This document shows positions 15,679-24,068 of a stretch of DNA of 64,000 nucleotides, piece after piece (position 1 is the first letter of the stretch; every line of letters begins with the position of its first letter). The translations under genes were made by a program, and so were the position numbers. Below the pieces are notes generated by a model. It searched no databases. It saw only the letters and a program-made list of their open reading frames with translations, and was not told where the DNA came from. The stretch covers positions 248,001-312,000 of the forward strand of contig NZ_JACIBV010000001.1 in assembly GCF_014195505.1 (NCBI RefSeq), read 5' to 3'. This DNA is from Nonomuraea dietziae (lineage in GTDB: Bacteria > Actinomycetota > Actinomycetes > Streptosporangiales > Streptosporangiaceae).

Positions 15679-17006
15679 AAAATCCTCCCAAGCCGTACCT
15701 GAACGGCCACTACACCCCGGTCACCGACGAGATCACCGCCCACGAGCTGACCGTGCACGGCAGCCTGCCGCCCGAGCTCAACGGCCGCTACTTCCGCAAC
15801 GGCCACAACCCCAAGCCCGGCATCACGCCCACGCACTGGTTCCGCGGCGAGGGCATGATCCACGGCATCCGCCTGGCCGACGGCCGCGCCGAGTGGTACC
15901 GCAACCGATGGGTGAAGACCCCGTTCCTGGACGGCGTGCCGTTCACCGGCACCGAGCTGGAGGTCTCCGCCGCGGCCACCAACATCATCTTCCACGGCGG
16001 TCGCTACCTGGCTCTGCAGGAGGCCAACCTGCCGTGGGAGGTGACCGCCGAGCTCGACACCGTCGGCGCCTACGACTTCGGCGGCAAGCTCACCAGCTCG
16101 ATGACCGCCCACCCCAAGGAGGACCCGGTCACCGGCGAGCTGCACTTCTTCTCCTACAGCCCCTTCCCGCCCTACCTGACTTACCACGTCGCCAACGCCG
16201 CCGGCGAGATCATCCGCACCACCGTGATCGACGGCTCCGGGCCCTCGCTCATGCACGACTTCGCCATCACCCGCGAGCACGCGGTCTTCATCAACTCGCC
16301 GGTCGTCTTCGACCACTCCGAGCACTCGGGCATCCCCTACAGGTGGCACGACGACGTGCCGCTGCGCATCGGCGTCACGTCCCGCACGGCAGCCGCCAAG
16401 GTCACCTGGTTCGAGGTCGAGCAGGGAGCCATCCTGCACGTCACCAACTCCTACGTCGACACGCAGGGCCGCGTGGTGCTCGAAGGCCCCCGCTTCGACC
16501 GGTCGGCCTGGGAGAGCTCCTGGAAGTGGTGGGTCGGCGCTCCCGGCCACGGTGTCACCCCCGACGCCGGATCCACCTTCCACCGCTGGGTCCTCGACCT
16601 GGCCACAGGGAAGGCGAGCGAGGAGTCGCTCGACGACCTGGCCACCGAGTTCCCCTCCATCAACGACGCCCACACCGGCGCCTTCAACCGCTACAGCTAC
16701 GCCATCGCCTTCCCCGGCGCCGGTCTGGACGGCTACTCCACCATCAAGTTCGACACCGTCACCGGGCAGCAGCGGCTGTTCGGCCACGGGGCCGGACGCA
16801 TGCCGGGCGAGGCTGTCTTCGTCCCGGCCGAGGGCGGGACCAACGAGGACGACGGATACCTGCTCACCGTCGTCAGCGACCTCAAGGCGGACGCCTCCCA
16901 GCTCCTCGTCCTGGACGCGGGAGATCTGGCCACCGTCGCCACCGTCGAACTTCCCCGCAGGGTGCCCGCCGGCATCCACGGCCACTGGATCGAGGACCAC
17001 AAGTGA
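15675..17006 (+). CDS. carotenoid cleavage oxygenase-family protein
   Basis: 443 residues. This family uses a seven-bladed propeller with Fe(II) held by four histidines to split alkenes of carotenoids, stilbenes or lignin-like phenylpropenes. Candidate ligands are His146 (A-H-P-K-E-D-P), His194 (S-L-M-H-D-F-A-I-T), His255 (I-L-H-V-T-N-S) and His435 (G-I-H-G-H-W). The N-terminal G-R-Y-F-R-N-G-H-N-P-K is also characteristic. No carotenoid synthesis genes lie nearby, so a stilbene- or isoeugenol-type substrate is as likely. Coupled on both sides by start/stop overlaps. Confidence 0.9.
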   Translation: MKNPPKPYLNGHYTPVTDEITAHELTVHGSLPPELNGRYFRNGHNPKPGITPTHWFRGEGMIHGIRLADGRAEWYRNRWVKTPFLDGVPFTGTELEVSAAATNIIFHGGRYLALQEANLPWEVTAELDTVGAYDFGGKLTSSMTAHPKEDPVTGELHFFSYSPFPPYLTYHVANAAGEIIRTTVIDGSGPSLMHDFAITREHAVFINSPVVFDHSEHSGIPYRWHDDVPLRIGVTSRTAAAKVTWFEVEQGAILHVTNSYVDTQGRVVLEGPRFDRSAWESSWKWWVGAPGHGVTPDAGSTFHRWVLDLATGKASEESLDDLATEFPSINDAHTGAFNRYSYAIAFPGAGLDGYSTIKFDTVTGQQRLFGHGAGRMPGEAVFVPAEGGTNEDDGYLLTVVSDLKADASQLLVLDAGDLATVATVELPRRVPAGIHGHWIEDHK

Positions 17007-17455
17007 TCACCACCATTGACACCGCGGCCGCCGTCGTCGTCCGACTCGAGACTGTCATCGACGCGTCCCTGTCGCGGGTCTGGGACCTGCACACCGACGT
17101 GAACGCCTGGCCGTCGTGGCAGAACGACATCACCACGGCATCCGCTTCCTCCGACGGCCCGCTCGCCGTGGGGTCGGTGTTCCACTGGAGCACCTTCGGC
17201 CTGGACATCGACTCCACCGTCTACGCGATCGAGCCCGGGCGCCGCATCCTCTGGGGCGGGCCCGCCCATGGGATCACGGGTGTCCACGAGTGGGCCTTCA
17301 CCGAACGGAACGGGCGGACCGTGGTTCAGACCGCCGAGTCGTGGGACGGTGAGCCGGTCAGGGCCGACCGCGACGGCATGCAGGCCGCTCTGGAGGGATC
17401 CCTCACCGCCTGGCTCGCCCACCTCAAGCAGGCGGCCGAGAACGCGTCCCGCTGA
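17003..17455 (+). CDS. SRPBCC (polyketide-cyclase/START-like) protein
   Basis: 150 residues from a GTG that overlaps the preceding stop (GTGA). The helix-grip fold is shown by V-W-D-L-H-T-D-V-N-A-W-P-S-W, a beta-strand region with G-S-V-F-H-W, and a long C-terminal helix. Such proteins bind hydrophobic ligands. In this operon it may bind the substrate or product of the oxygenase, which the MFS protein could export. The last two statements are inference. Confidence 0.82.
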   Translation: MITTIDTAAAVVVRLETVIDASLSRVWDLHTDVNAWPSWQNDITTASASSDGPLAVGSVFHWSTFGLDIDSTVYAIEPGRRILWGGPAHGITGVHEWAFTERNGRTVVQTAESWDGEPVRADRDGMQAALEGSLTAWLAHLKQAAENASR

Positions 17456-17611
17456 GCCCCTGACCACATAAGGACACGGTGCGCATGTCCAGAGGAGCGC
17501 TGTCGAGCTACGGGTTCGACAGCGCTCCTCCCGGTTTGATCGCAGCGGCATCACGCAGTTCCAGAGATCGAGGGCCGCTTCCCGGCCTCCCCGCATCCGG
17601 GGCGGTCGCCG

Positions 17612-18451
17612 TCAGGTCTGTGCCGGGAGGAACGCCGTCGCGTTGTGAGCGACCCATTGCGCGTAGGTGAAAGGCGGCCGCCCGGTGACCTCCTCGACCG
17701 CGGGCGAGGTCTCCGCGGTCTTGCCGTCTCTCGAGGCGAGCCCGTCGAGGAGCTCGTCGATCACCGGCGCGGGCATGCCGTGGCGCAGCAGCTGCTCCCT
17801 GAACTGTTCCCTGGGCACCTCCTCGAACCGCAACGGCCGCCCGATCGTCTCCGCGATGATCCGTACGCGTTCGATCTGGGTCAGCGACTGCGGCCCGGTG
17901 ACCACGTAGGCCTCACCGGCGCGCTGATCGAGCAGGGCGCGGACGGCGACCGCGGCGATGTCCCGCGGGTCGACCGGGGCCAGTGCGGCGTTGCCGTACA
18001 CCCCGCGGACCACTTCGCCGCCCGCGATCTGCGGCGCCCAGGCCAGGTCGTTGGTCATGAACGCGTCGGGACGCACGAAGGTCCACGGCAACCCGGACGC
18101 GGCGAGCGCCCGTTCGACCTGCAGGTGCTGCTCGCCGATCAACCCAGGTGTGGAGAAGGTGACGGCCGACGACGACAGCAGCACGACATGCCGCAGGCCG
18201 GTCTGCCGCGCCGCGTCGAGGAACCCGCCGATCCCGGTGAAGACGGGGAACAGGAAGGCCTGCTCGATGCCGGACAGCGCCGCCGCCAGGGTCTCCGACC
18301 GGGTCAGATCGCCGGCCACGACCTCGACGCCGTCCGGGAAGGAACGGTCGCCGGGGTCACGGGTCATGACGCGTACTTTCTCGCCCGCCTCGAGCAGTTG
18401 ACGGACGACATTGGTGCCGACATTTCCAGCGGCACCGGTGACCAGAATCAC
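17612..18451 (-). CDS. NmrA-like NAD(P)-binding oxidoreductase
   Basis: 279 residues from a GTG at 18451 preceded by AAGGAGA. The frame is open further upstream but that part is a degraded YceI segment, so the GTG start is preferred. I-L-V-T-G-A-A-G-N-V-G-T is the Rossmann dinucleotide motif (residues ~2-13). The rest follows the NmrA/QOR2 pattern (V-x-V-M-T-R-D-P; V-V-L-L-S-S-S-A-V). Quinone- or NADPH-sensing redox role likely. It follows the SnoaL-like gene on the same strand. Confidence 0.86.
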   Translation of the reverse strand: MILVTGAAGNVGTNVVRQLLEAGEKVRVMTRDPGDRSFPDGVEVVAGDLTRSETLAAALSGIEQAFLFPVFTGIGGFLDAARQTGLRHVVLLSSSAVTFSTPGLIGEQHLQVERALAASGLPWTFVRPDAFMTNDLAWAPQIAGGEVVRGVYGNAALAPVDPRDIAAVAVRALLDQRAGEAYVVTGPQSLTQIERVRIIAETIGRPLRFEEVPREQFREQLLRHGMPAPVIDELLDGLASRDGKTAETSPAVEEVTGRPPFTYAQWVAHNATAFLPAQT

Positions 18452-18589
18452 GGTAGAGGTCTCCTTCTCTTCGCTACGTTCCCCGCCGGCTGACGGGGCG
18501 GAGGCTTGGGGTTCGGTTCCCCACGAGGAATCCGGCCGCAGCCGGACGGGCGGTTCCGGCGCCGGACATCGCCCCGCATCGTCGTGCAC

Positions 18590-18675
18590 GGCGTCGGCAC
18601 GCTCGACGGTCATGGTGGCCGGCCTGGTGACACTGCGGATGGCCAGGTCACCGGTGAGCTTGAAGGTGGTCGTTC
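18590..18675 (-). pseudogene. YceI-domain fragment
   Basis: Minus-strand translation includes T-T-F-K-L-T-G-D-L-A-I-R-S-V-T-R-P-A-T-M, the hallmark F-x-L-T-G-D-L-T-I-x-G-V-T-R-P segment of YceI lipocalin-like periplasmic proteins. Only ~30 residues of the ~170-residue domain are present and no start is associated with them. The fragment sits between the NmrA-like and SnoaL-like genes and is a relic. Confidence 0.6.
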
Positions 18676-18695
18676 GGCTTCGAGCCGCTCGTGAG

Positions 18696-19154
18696 TCACG
18701 CCTGAGCTTCGGGCGCTGCGAGGGGCGGCGAGCCGGCGAGCGGGGTGGGGTCGAGGTATCTGACCTCATAGACGCGTTCGCTGAACTTCCAGCCGTCGGG
18801 AGTGCGCTGGTAGCGGTCGTGGTACAGGGCGTAGTTCAGATGGGAGCCGCCGTCACGCATGCGCCCGAACTCCTGGATGTACGCACGGCCGCTCGCGGTG
18901 TCGCCCTCCAGCCGGATGACGCCCGGGTGGACGTTCTGCAGGAAGAACTCCCACAGCCCTTGCCCCCACTCGACCCCCGCGCGGATCGCCTCTCTGCCGA
19001 CGAACTCCTTGTCGATGTGCGGCCACCGCATCGCGCCCTCGGGCGTGAACAGCGACGCGACCCGGTCATAGTCGCGCATCATCACCGCGTCGGTGACTTC
19101 GGCGCGCAGCGCCTCGATCTCGACGCGGTCGGCGATGGCCCGTATGTCGCTCAT
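18696..19154 (-). CDS. SnoaL-like NTF2-fold protein
   Basis: 152 residues, starting M-S-D-I-R-A-I-A-D-R-V-E-I. Typical features of the polyketide-cyclase-like NTF2 fold appear: M-M-R-D-Y-D-R-V-A-S-L-F-T-P-E-G, H-I-D-K-E-F-V-G-R-E-A-I, and a late strand H-D-R-Y-Q-R-T-P-D-G-W-K. Members may be dehydratases, isomerases or ligand binders. It is divergent from the LysR gene, with ~135 bases between the starts, so LysR control is likely. Confidence 0.83.
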   Translation of the reverse strand: MSDIRAIADRVEIEALRAEVTDAVMMRDYDRVASLFTPEGAMRWPHIDKEFVGREAIRAGVEWGQGLWEFFLQNVHPGVIRLEGDTASGRAYIQEFGRMRDGGSHLNYALYHDRYQRTPDGWKFSERVYEVRYLDPTPLAGSPPLAAPEAQA

Positions 19155-19289
19155 TGGTCTTCCTGCCTTTGTCGCGATGCGCCGATCAGGCGTGTGCCGC
19201 CTGGCCGGGATGGTGTGTCCAGCATCGAGGCAGGTGATCGGCGGAACAATGTAAGCTTCGTGTGCGGAACGTTAACTCTGGGGTTACTG

Positions 19290-20180
19290 GTGGAGCTGCG
19301 CGACATCGAGATCTTTCTGACGTTGGCCGAGGAGCTGCACTTCGGCCGCACCGCCGAACGGCTTCGCGTGTCGCCGGCCCGCGTCAGCCAGGCCGTCAGC
19401 AAACAGGAGCGGCGCCTCGGCGTGGCCCTGTTCGATCGCACCAGCCGCCGCGTGAGCCTGACCCCTGTCGGCCGGCGCCTTCGCGAAGATCTCCAGCAGG
19501 CCCTCGACCTCCTCCAGGCGGGACTCGCCCGCGCCGAAGCAGCCGGCCTCGGCGCGGGTCAGCGCCTGCGGCTGGGCGTCTTCGGCCATGCCGGGCACGC
19601 ACTACGCCCCCTCGTCGACGCGTTTCGCGCCCGCTACCCCGGCAGCGACGTCCAGTTCGGCGAGGTCTACGGCAGTGACCCGTTCACCGCCCTGCGCACC
19701 GGAGACAACGACGTGCACGTGCTGTGGCTGCCCGTCGCCGAACCGGACCTCACGGTCGGCCCCACCGTGCTGACCGGAGGCCGCGTGCTGGCCGTCTCGG
19801 CAGACCACCCGCTGACCGACCGCGGCACCGCGTCCCTGGAGGACCTCGCCGACAACCACGTGGTCGACCTCGGCCCCCACGCGCCCGAGTACTGGGTCGC
19901 CTCCATGGTCCCGACACGGACACCGCGCGGCCGCCGTGTCCCGCGTGGGCCCGCCGCGCGGACCTTCCACGAGATCATTTCCCTGGTCGCCGCCGGATAT
20001 TGCGTTCACCCGCTGGGTGAGTTCGCCGCCCGCTACAACAGGCCCCCCGGCGTCGTCTTCCTGCCCATGCCGGACGCCCCGCCCCTCCAATGGGCCCTGA
20101 CGTGGCGCTCCACCGCCGACGGCCCCGCTGTCCGCGCCCTGGCCCAGACAGCCGCCGACCTCGGCCCCATCTCGATGTGA
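19290..20180 (+). CDS. LysR-family transcriptional regulator
   Basis: 296 residues from GTG 19290. The N-terminal winged helix is textbook LysR: L-R-D-I-E-I-F-L-T-L-A-E-E-L-H-F-G-R-T-A, then R-V-S-P-A-R-V-S-Q-A-V-S-K-Q-E, R-L-G-V-A-L-F-D-R-T-S-R. The remainder is a periplasmic-binding-protein-like effector domain. Target is probably the divergent SnoaL/NmrA pair. A GTTAAC palindrome lies 16 bases before the start and could be part of its site. Confidence 0.9.
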   Translation: MELRDIEIFLTLAEELHFGRTAERLRVSPARVSQAVSKQERRLGVALFDRTSRRVSLTPVGRRLREDLQQALDLLQAGLARAEAAGLGAGQRLRLGVFGHAGHALRPLVDAFRARYPGSDVQFGEVYGSDPFTALRTGDNDVHVLWLPVAEPDLTVGPTVLTGGRVLAVSADHPLTDRGTASLEDLADNHVVDLGPHAPEYWVASMVPTRTPRGRRVPRGPAARTFHEIISLVAAGYCVHPLGEFAARYNRPPGVVFLPMPDAPPLQWALTWRSTADGPAVRALAQTAADLGPISM

Positions 20181-20208
20181 TTGATCGCGCCCGGGTAATT
20201 CGCCGTGG

Positions 20209-21087
20209 TCAGCGTGTCAGGAAGGCGCGTAACGCGATGATCAGCGCGGCCGGGTCGTCCTCCTGGACGTTGTGCCCCGCGTCCGGAACGACCACGAGCC
20301 GCCCGTCAGGAATCTGCCCGACCAGGCGTTCGGCGGTGGCCTGGGGGAGCACCCTGCTGCGTCCCCCGCGTACCAGCAGCACCGGCGTCTTGGTCAGCTG
20401 GGCGGCCAGCCGATCGATGGCCGCGAGAATGGCGGGGAAGTCGGGTGGACGCAGATCGCCCTTCGGCACCCAATCGCCATCGGGTGCCCGGCGGAACAGC
20501 GTGCTCATGCGGTAGGCGACGCTCGCGCGGTCGGCGTGCGGGTTGACCCGCATCGCGGCCTCGACCACCGTCTCGAGTTCTCGCACCGGACCGAGGCCGG
20601 CCATGAACTCCCGTACGCGCCGGGTGCTGTCGAAGTCCACACCGGGTGCGACATCGATGAGCACCAGCCGCTCCACCAGGTCGGGCCGCGCATCGGCGAC
20701 GTGGGCCGCGATCACGCCGCCGAGCGACATGCCGACCAGCCGGACCCGATCGAAGCCGAGGTGATCGGCCGCGGCGACGACGTCGGCCGCCATGGTGTCG
20801 ATGCGGTAGTCGTCGGACCAGTCGCTGTCGCCGTGGCCACGCAGGTCCAGCGCGACCAGCCGGGCGGCGCCGCGCAGGCCGAGGCAGACGAGATCCCACG
20901 TGTGCGCGGTCAGTCCGCCGCCATGCAGCAGGATCACGGGGGCTCCGGTTCCGCCCCAGTCGAAGCCGTGCAACCGGCAGCCCGAGCGGGAGAAGCCGAT
21001 CTCGCGGGGCGGCGCCGGATCGTGGATCGTGACGCCCAAGGCCGCCGCCAGTTCCGTCATCGCCGCAATCTTGAATGGTCCGGGCAC
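20209..21087 (-). CDS. alpha/beta-fold hydrolase
   Basis: 292 residues from GTG 21087, chosen because GGGAGG lies seven bases upstream. V-I-L-L-H-G-G-G-L-T is the oxyanion loop, G-M-S-L-G-G the nucleophile elbow, D-L-R-G-H-G-D-S a typical strand-4 motif, and P-D-A-G-H-N the C-terminal His. Close in pattern to haloalkane dehalogenase/carboxylesterase-type hydrolases. Two 22-base operators at 21101-21149 separate it from a decayed TetR gene that originally controlled it. Confidence 0.87.
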   Translation of the reverse strand: MPGPFKIAAMTELAAALGVTIHDPAPPREIGFSRSGCRLHGFDWGGTGAPVILLHGGGLTAHTWDLVCLGLRGAARLVALDLRGHGDSDWSDDYRIDTMAADVVAAADHLGFDRVRLVGMSLGGVIAAHVADARPDLVERLVLIDVAPGVDFDSTRRVREFMAGLGPVRELETVVEAAMRVNPHADRASVAYRMSTLFRRAPDGDWVPKGDLRPPDFPAILAAIDRLAAQLTKTPVLLVRGGRSRVLPQATAERLVGQIPDGRLVVVPDAGHNVQEDDPAALIIALRAFLTR

Positions 21088-21100
21088 GGAACCACCTCCC

Positions 21101-21149
21101 TTACCTTGATGCCTCAAGGTAAGGCCAGTACCTTGGCTCGTCAAGGTAA
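21101..21149. promoter_or_regulatory. two 22-bp TetR-type operators
   Basis: Operator A at 21101-21122 has perfect 9-base arms TTACCTTGA and TCAAGGTAA around TGCC. Operator B at 21128-21149 has the same geometry with inner arms TACCTTG and CAAGGTA. Centres are 27 bases apart. They sit between the hydrolase (starts 21087, minus) and the TetR pseudogene (starts 21155, plus), the usual autoregulatory arrangement. Confidence 0.82.
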
Positions 21150-21154
21150 GCTGG

Positions 21155-21780
21155 GTGTCTGGTCACCCGGTGCGACGCAAACCCGATGACGCCAGGCGGA
21201 TGATCCTCGAGGCGGCGAGCAGGCTGCTCGCCGCAGGTGGCCCAGCCGCCGTGCAGGTACGCGCCGTCGCCGCCGAGATCGGGGGTGTCCGACGCCGCGG
21301 TCAACCACCACTTCGGCACGCGCGAACAGCTCCTGGAGTCGCTGCTGCGATTCGGCGGGGCCTAACTGAAGACGAACCTGCACATCGTGCTGGAGACGTG
21401 GACCGACGGCCCGATCGACCCCGCCGAGTTGGTGCGCGCGCTGTACGGGCGTACGCCGACGGTTACGCCGAACTCGCGCTCGCTGCACCGGTCCGGCTGG
21501 CGGGATACCGGCAGCGGACTACTCGATGAGGTGGTCGACCGCCTGCACGCCCAGGCGCGGCAGCACTGCGCCGCCACCGGACGGAGGCCGCCGACACGCG
21601 AGGCGATCCAGCTGGTGGCCGGACTGCACCAGGCTGTCTCCATGGAGCCGTTGTTCGGCGACGAATTTCGCAGGAGCGTCGGACTGGAGGCGACCGCGCG
21701 GGATCGCATGCTCGAGTGGTGGATCGGAGATCCTGCGCACGACCCTTGCCGGACAAGGGTCGATGGGGGCGCCTTCGACG
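21155..21780 (+). pseudogene. TetR-family regulator broken by several frameshifts
   Basis: The first ~40 codons read R-R-M-I-L-E-A-A-S-R-L-L-A-A-G-G-P-A-A-V, a TetR helix-turn-helix. At a GGGGG run (~21281-21285) the frame is lost. One base fewer would continue G-V-S-D-A-A-V-N-H-H-F-G-T-R-E-Q, then a stop appears at ~21363. Later parts are found in other frames (A-D-G-Y-A-E-L-A-L; H-R-S-G-W-R-D-T-G-S-G-L-L-D-E-V), so at least three or four indels separate it from a working gene. The end is approximate. Confidence 0.8.
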
Positions 21781-21959
21781 TTCTGGCGGACGTGGAGACC
21801 TGTCCGGCCCGGTGTGCGAGGGCGGCCCGGATCTTGCCTCCGGTGGCTGGTTCTGGATCCGGTATCCCCGTCGGCGGAACAGCCCAAGCTCCGGGCTCCG
21901 GCAGCGGCGATCACCGGGGCTGGTCAGCCGATTCCCCCGGGTGGTTCGGCTGAGACCCG

Positions 21960-22634
21960 TCACGTCAAGAGCGAGCGCCAGCGGTCGGCCGACTCCATCA
22001 TGTCCAGGCTGATCCGCTCCAGGAACGCCCCTGCTTTGGCCAGCCGTCGCCCCACGGGACTGTCGAGGCCGAAGGTCTCGGCCGCCGCCATCGTGGCCCG
22101 CACCGTCTCGAGCGTATGCCGCCTGCTGGTCATGATCGAGGTGTACCAGGCGTCGTCCTCGACCACGTAGATGTCGCGGCGCCGCTGCGGATCGCGTTCG
22201 CGCCGGATGTAGCCCTGTTCGACCAGGAAGTTCACGGCGACGGAGACGGTGGCCGGGCTGATCTTCAGTCTCTGGGTCAACTCGGCCGCTGTGCGCCTGC
22301 CGTCCTCGGACAGCAGCAGGTCGAGGTGCACACGCGCGGTCATCCTCGGCAGCCCCGTCCTGACCGCCACCTCGATGAGTTCCTCTTCCATCGTGCCGCC
22401 CGGGGATCCGGCCGCGCGCGGGGGCGCCGGTGTGCCTCGCCGGGCTCGCTGGGCTGTCGCTTGGTGTGCCTGCTGGGGCCGGTAGCCGGTGGGGCCGCCG
22501 TTGCGTCCGATCTCCCGGGTGATCGTCGAGGTCGGCCGGTCGAGCCGTCTGGCGATCTCGGCGTAGGAGAGCCCGGCGGCGAGTCCGGCCGCGATGCGCT
22601 CGCGATCCTGCTGGGTCAGTCGTCCTCCTGGCAT
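21960..22634 (-). CDS. MarR/GbsR-type regulator with an extra N-terminal IS30-like HTH
   Basis: About 225 residues from ATG 22634. Residues ~5-60 (L-T-Q-Q-D-R-E-R-I-A-A-G-L, S-Y-A-E-I-A-R-R-L-D-R-P-T-S-T-I) match the helix-turn-helix of IS30-type transposases (HTH_38). After a basic linker, residues ~85-180 form a MarR/GbsR winged helix (R-T-A-A-E-L-T-Q-R-L, S-P-A-T-V-S-V-A-V-N-F-L-V-E-Q). Two DNA-binding domains in one chain suggest recognition of a long or composite site. CATTGC repeats upstream (22664-22710) may be its operator. Confidence 0.8.
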   Translation of the reverse strand: MPGGRLTQQDRERIAAGLAAGLSYAEIARRLDRPTSTITREIGRNGGPTGYRPQQAHQATAQRARRGTPAPPRAAGSPGGTMEEELIEVAVRTGLPRMTARVHLDLLLSEDGRRTAAELTQRLKISPATVSVAVNFLVEQGYIRRERDPQRRRDIYVVEDDAWYTSIMTSRRHTLETVRATMAAAETFGLDSPVGRRLAKAGAFLERISLDMMESADRWRSLLT

Positions 22635-22817
22635 GTCGCCAGTATTGCCTTCGCCACCAATCATTGCAACTTTGCATTGCGTTCGACTCCAGCGTCATTG
22701 CATCAATTCAGCGCCATCTAGCTGGGAGAATGCCCTTCTGTTGATTGACTGAATGTCGAATGCAACGTAGCTTTCGAGGGCCACCAAACACGTACTGTCG
22801 CGAAACGAGGAACGACC

Positions 22818-23218
22818 ATGAGCAGATCCCTCACCACCGCCGAGGACGCCAAGGCTCGGACTCGACCACCAAGGATCTCCACACGTTCTTCTCCGCGTTG
22901 AACGGCGGCAGGCTCATCCCGGCCACGCTGCTGGCCGAGATGCGCAAGCCGCACCCCAAGAGCGGCGGCCTCTTTGGCCGCTACGGTCTCGGGCTGTACG
23001 TGCAGGACACGGGCCCGGACTGCGTCGGCACCCTCCTCAACCACAACGGCAGCGTGGGCGGCTACGGGTCGCTGATGTACGGCACGCCCGACGGCAAGAA
23101 GACCCTGACCGCCTCGATCACCAGCGGGGACGCCGCGATCGACCCGGCGCAGGCGTTCCCGAAGGCGCTGGACAAGCTCGTCAAGGACGTCTTCTGCGGC
23201 GGGAAGGCCGCGAGCTGA
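22818..23218 (+). pseudogene. serine-hydrolase 3' fragment behind a foreign 5' leader
   Basis: From ~22853 to 23218 one frame encodes the last ~120 residues of a beta-lactamase-like serine hydrolase/D-Ala-D-Ala carboxypeptidase: D-L-H-T-F-F-S-A-L-N-G-G, Y-G-L-G-L-Y-V, N-H-N-G-S-V-G-G-Y, where H-N-G is the KTG-equivalent. The catalytic S-x-x-K half is absent. The ATG at 22818 (M-S-R-S-L-T-T) is in another frame, and its leader resembles that of the P450 gene at 25953, so a deletion probably joined two unrelated genes. Confidence 0.72.
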
Positions 23219-23254
23219 CGGGCCCGAGCCGACTCAAGCTATTCAGTCTTGCTA

Positions 23255-23288
23255 TGTACCGGTAGTCAGTGTTACTTTGTACCGGTAG
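23255..23288. promoter_or_regulatory. duplicated PadR operator half (TGTACCGGTAG x2)
   Basis: TGTACCGGTAG occurs at 23255-23265 and again at 23278-23288, 23 bases apart, each with the palindromic core TACCGGTA. They lie 35-68 bases upstream of the PadR start at 23323. PadR repressors typically bind such TGTAC-containing palindromes, so this is the likely autoregulatory site for the PadR/ABC operon. Confidence 0.65.
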
Positions 23289-23322
23289 CAAGCGTCACTG
23301 AGTAGCTGAAAGGGGGTGTGTC

Positions 23323-23652
23323 ATGGGCAAGCAGGCGACGGAGATGCTCAAGGGAACGCTGGAGGGCATCGTCCTCGCGATCCTGTCCGGCCGGGCCGCG
23401 TACGGCTACGAGATCACGGCGTGGCTGCGGGAGCAGGGCTTCTCCGACATCGCCGAGGGCACCATCTACGCGCTGCTCGTCAGGATCGAGCAGCGCGGCC
23501 TCGTCGACGTGGAGAAGGTCCCGTCCGAGAAGGGGCCGCCGCGCAAGGTGTATTCCCTGAACGCTCAGGGGCGCGAGCATCTCGAAGAGTTCTGGAGGAC
23601 CTGGAGCTTCCTCGCCGAACGGCTCGAAAAGCTCCGCGAAGGAGGGAAGTAG
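23323..23652 (+). CDS. PadR-family transcriptional repressor
   Basis: 109 residues. The PadR winged helix is plain: L-K-G-T-L-E-G-I-V-L-A-I-L, Y-G-Y-E-I-T-A-W-L, E-G-T-I-Y-A-L-L-V-R-I-E, and R-K-V-Y-S-L-N-A-Q-G. In this subgroup PadR genes commonly head operons containing a DUF1048 protein and a DrrA/DrrB-type exporter and are induced by the exported drug. The start is supported by GGGGGTG about 5 bases upstream. Confidence 0.92.
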   Translation: MGKQATEMLKGTLEGIVLAILSGRAAYGYEITAWLREQGFSDIAEGTIYALLVRIEQRGLVDVEKVPSEKGPPRKVYSLNAQGREHLEEFWRTWSFLAERLEKLREGGK

Positions 23653-23654
23653 CC

Positions 23655-24068
23655 ATGGACACAGGGTCGAACGAACCGAAGAGGCGCTACCGGCAGTACC
23701 TGGAGGTGGTCACCGGGCCGCTCGAGGACAAGAAGCGCTGGCGGCAGTACAAGGCGCGAGTCAAACAGCTTCCCGAGAACTATCGCACAGCGGTCGAAGC
23801 GCTGGAGCGGTACCTGATGCACTTCGGGCCGGGGGACGGCGCCGACGCGGCTTCGATGTTCGAGGACCTTGCCGATCTGTTCGAGCAGAGCGCGGCCGAC
23901 GGCACCCCGATCCGCGAGATCTTCGGGGAGGACCCCGTGGAGTTCGTCGAGGCGTTCGTGCAGAACTACGCGGTGGGACGGTACATCCGCCGGGAGCGAG
24001 AACGCTTCACCAGCGCCATCGACCGAGCCGCCGGCGAAGACACCAGGAAAGAAGACAGGAGCGTCTGA
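23655..24068 (+). CDS. DUF1048-family protein
   Basis: 137 residues, soluble and helical, rich in charged residues. The order PadR-DUF1048-ABC ATPase-permease is a conserved actinobacterial/firmicute arrangement. The pattern K-x-W-R-x-Y-K-A-R-V-x-x-L-P and Y-R-x-A-V-E-A-L-E-R-Y-L is characteristic of the family. Biochemical role unknown. It starts two bases after the padR stop, and its own stop shares one base with the next ATG. Confidence 0.85.
   Translation: MDTGSNEPKRRYRQYLEVVTGPLEDKKRWRQYKARVKQLPENYRTAVEALERYLMHFGPGDGADAASMFEDLADLFEQSAADGTPIREIFGEDPVEFVEAFVQNYAVGRYIRRERERFTSAIDRAAGEDTRKEDRSV

Noticed and set aside
15255..17000. 581-codon open frame on the minus strand
   Set aside because: It is the antisense of the carotenoid-oxygenase and exporter genes; sequence is low-complexity (Val/Gly/Arg) with no domain.
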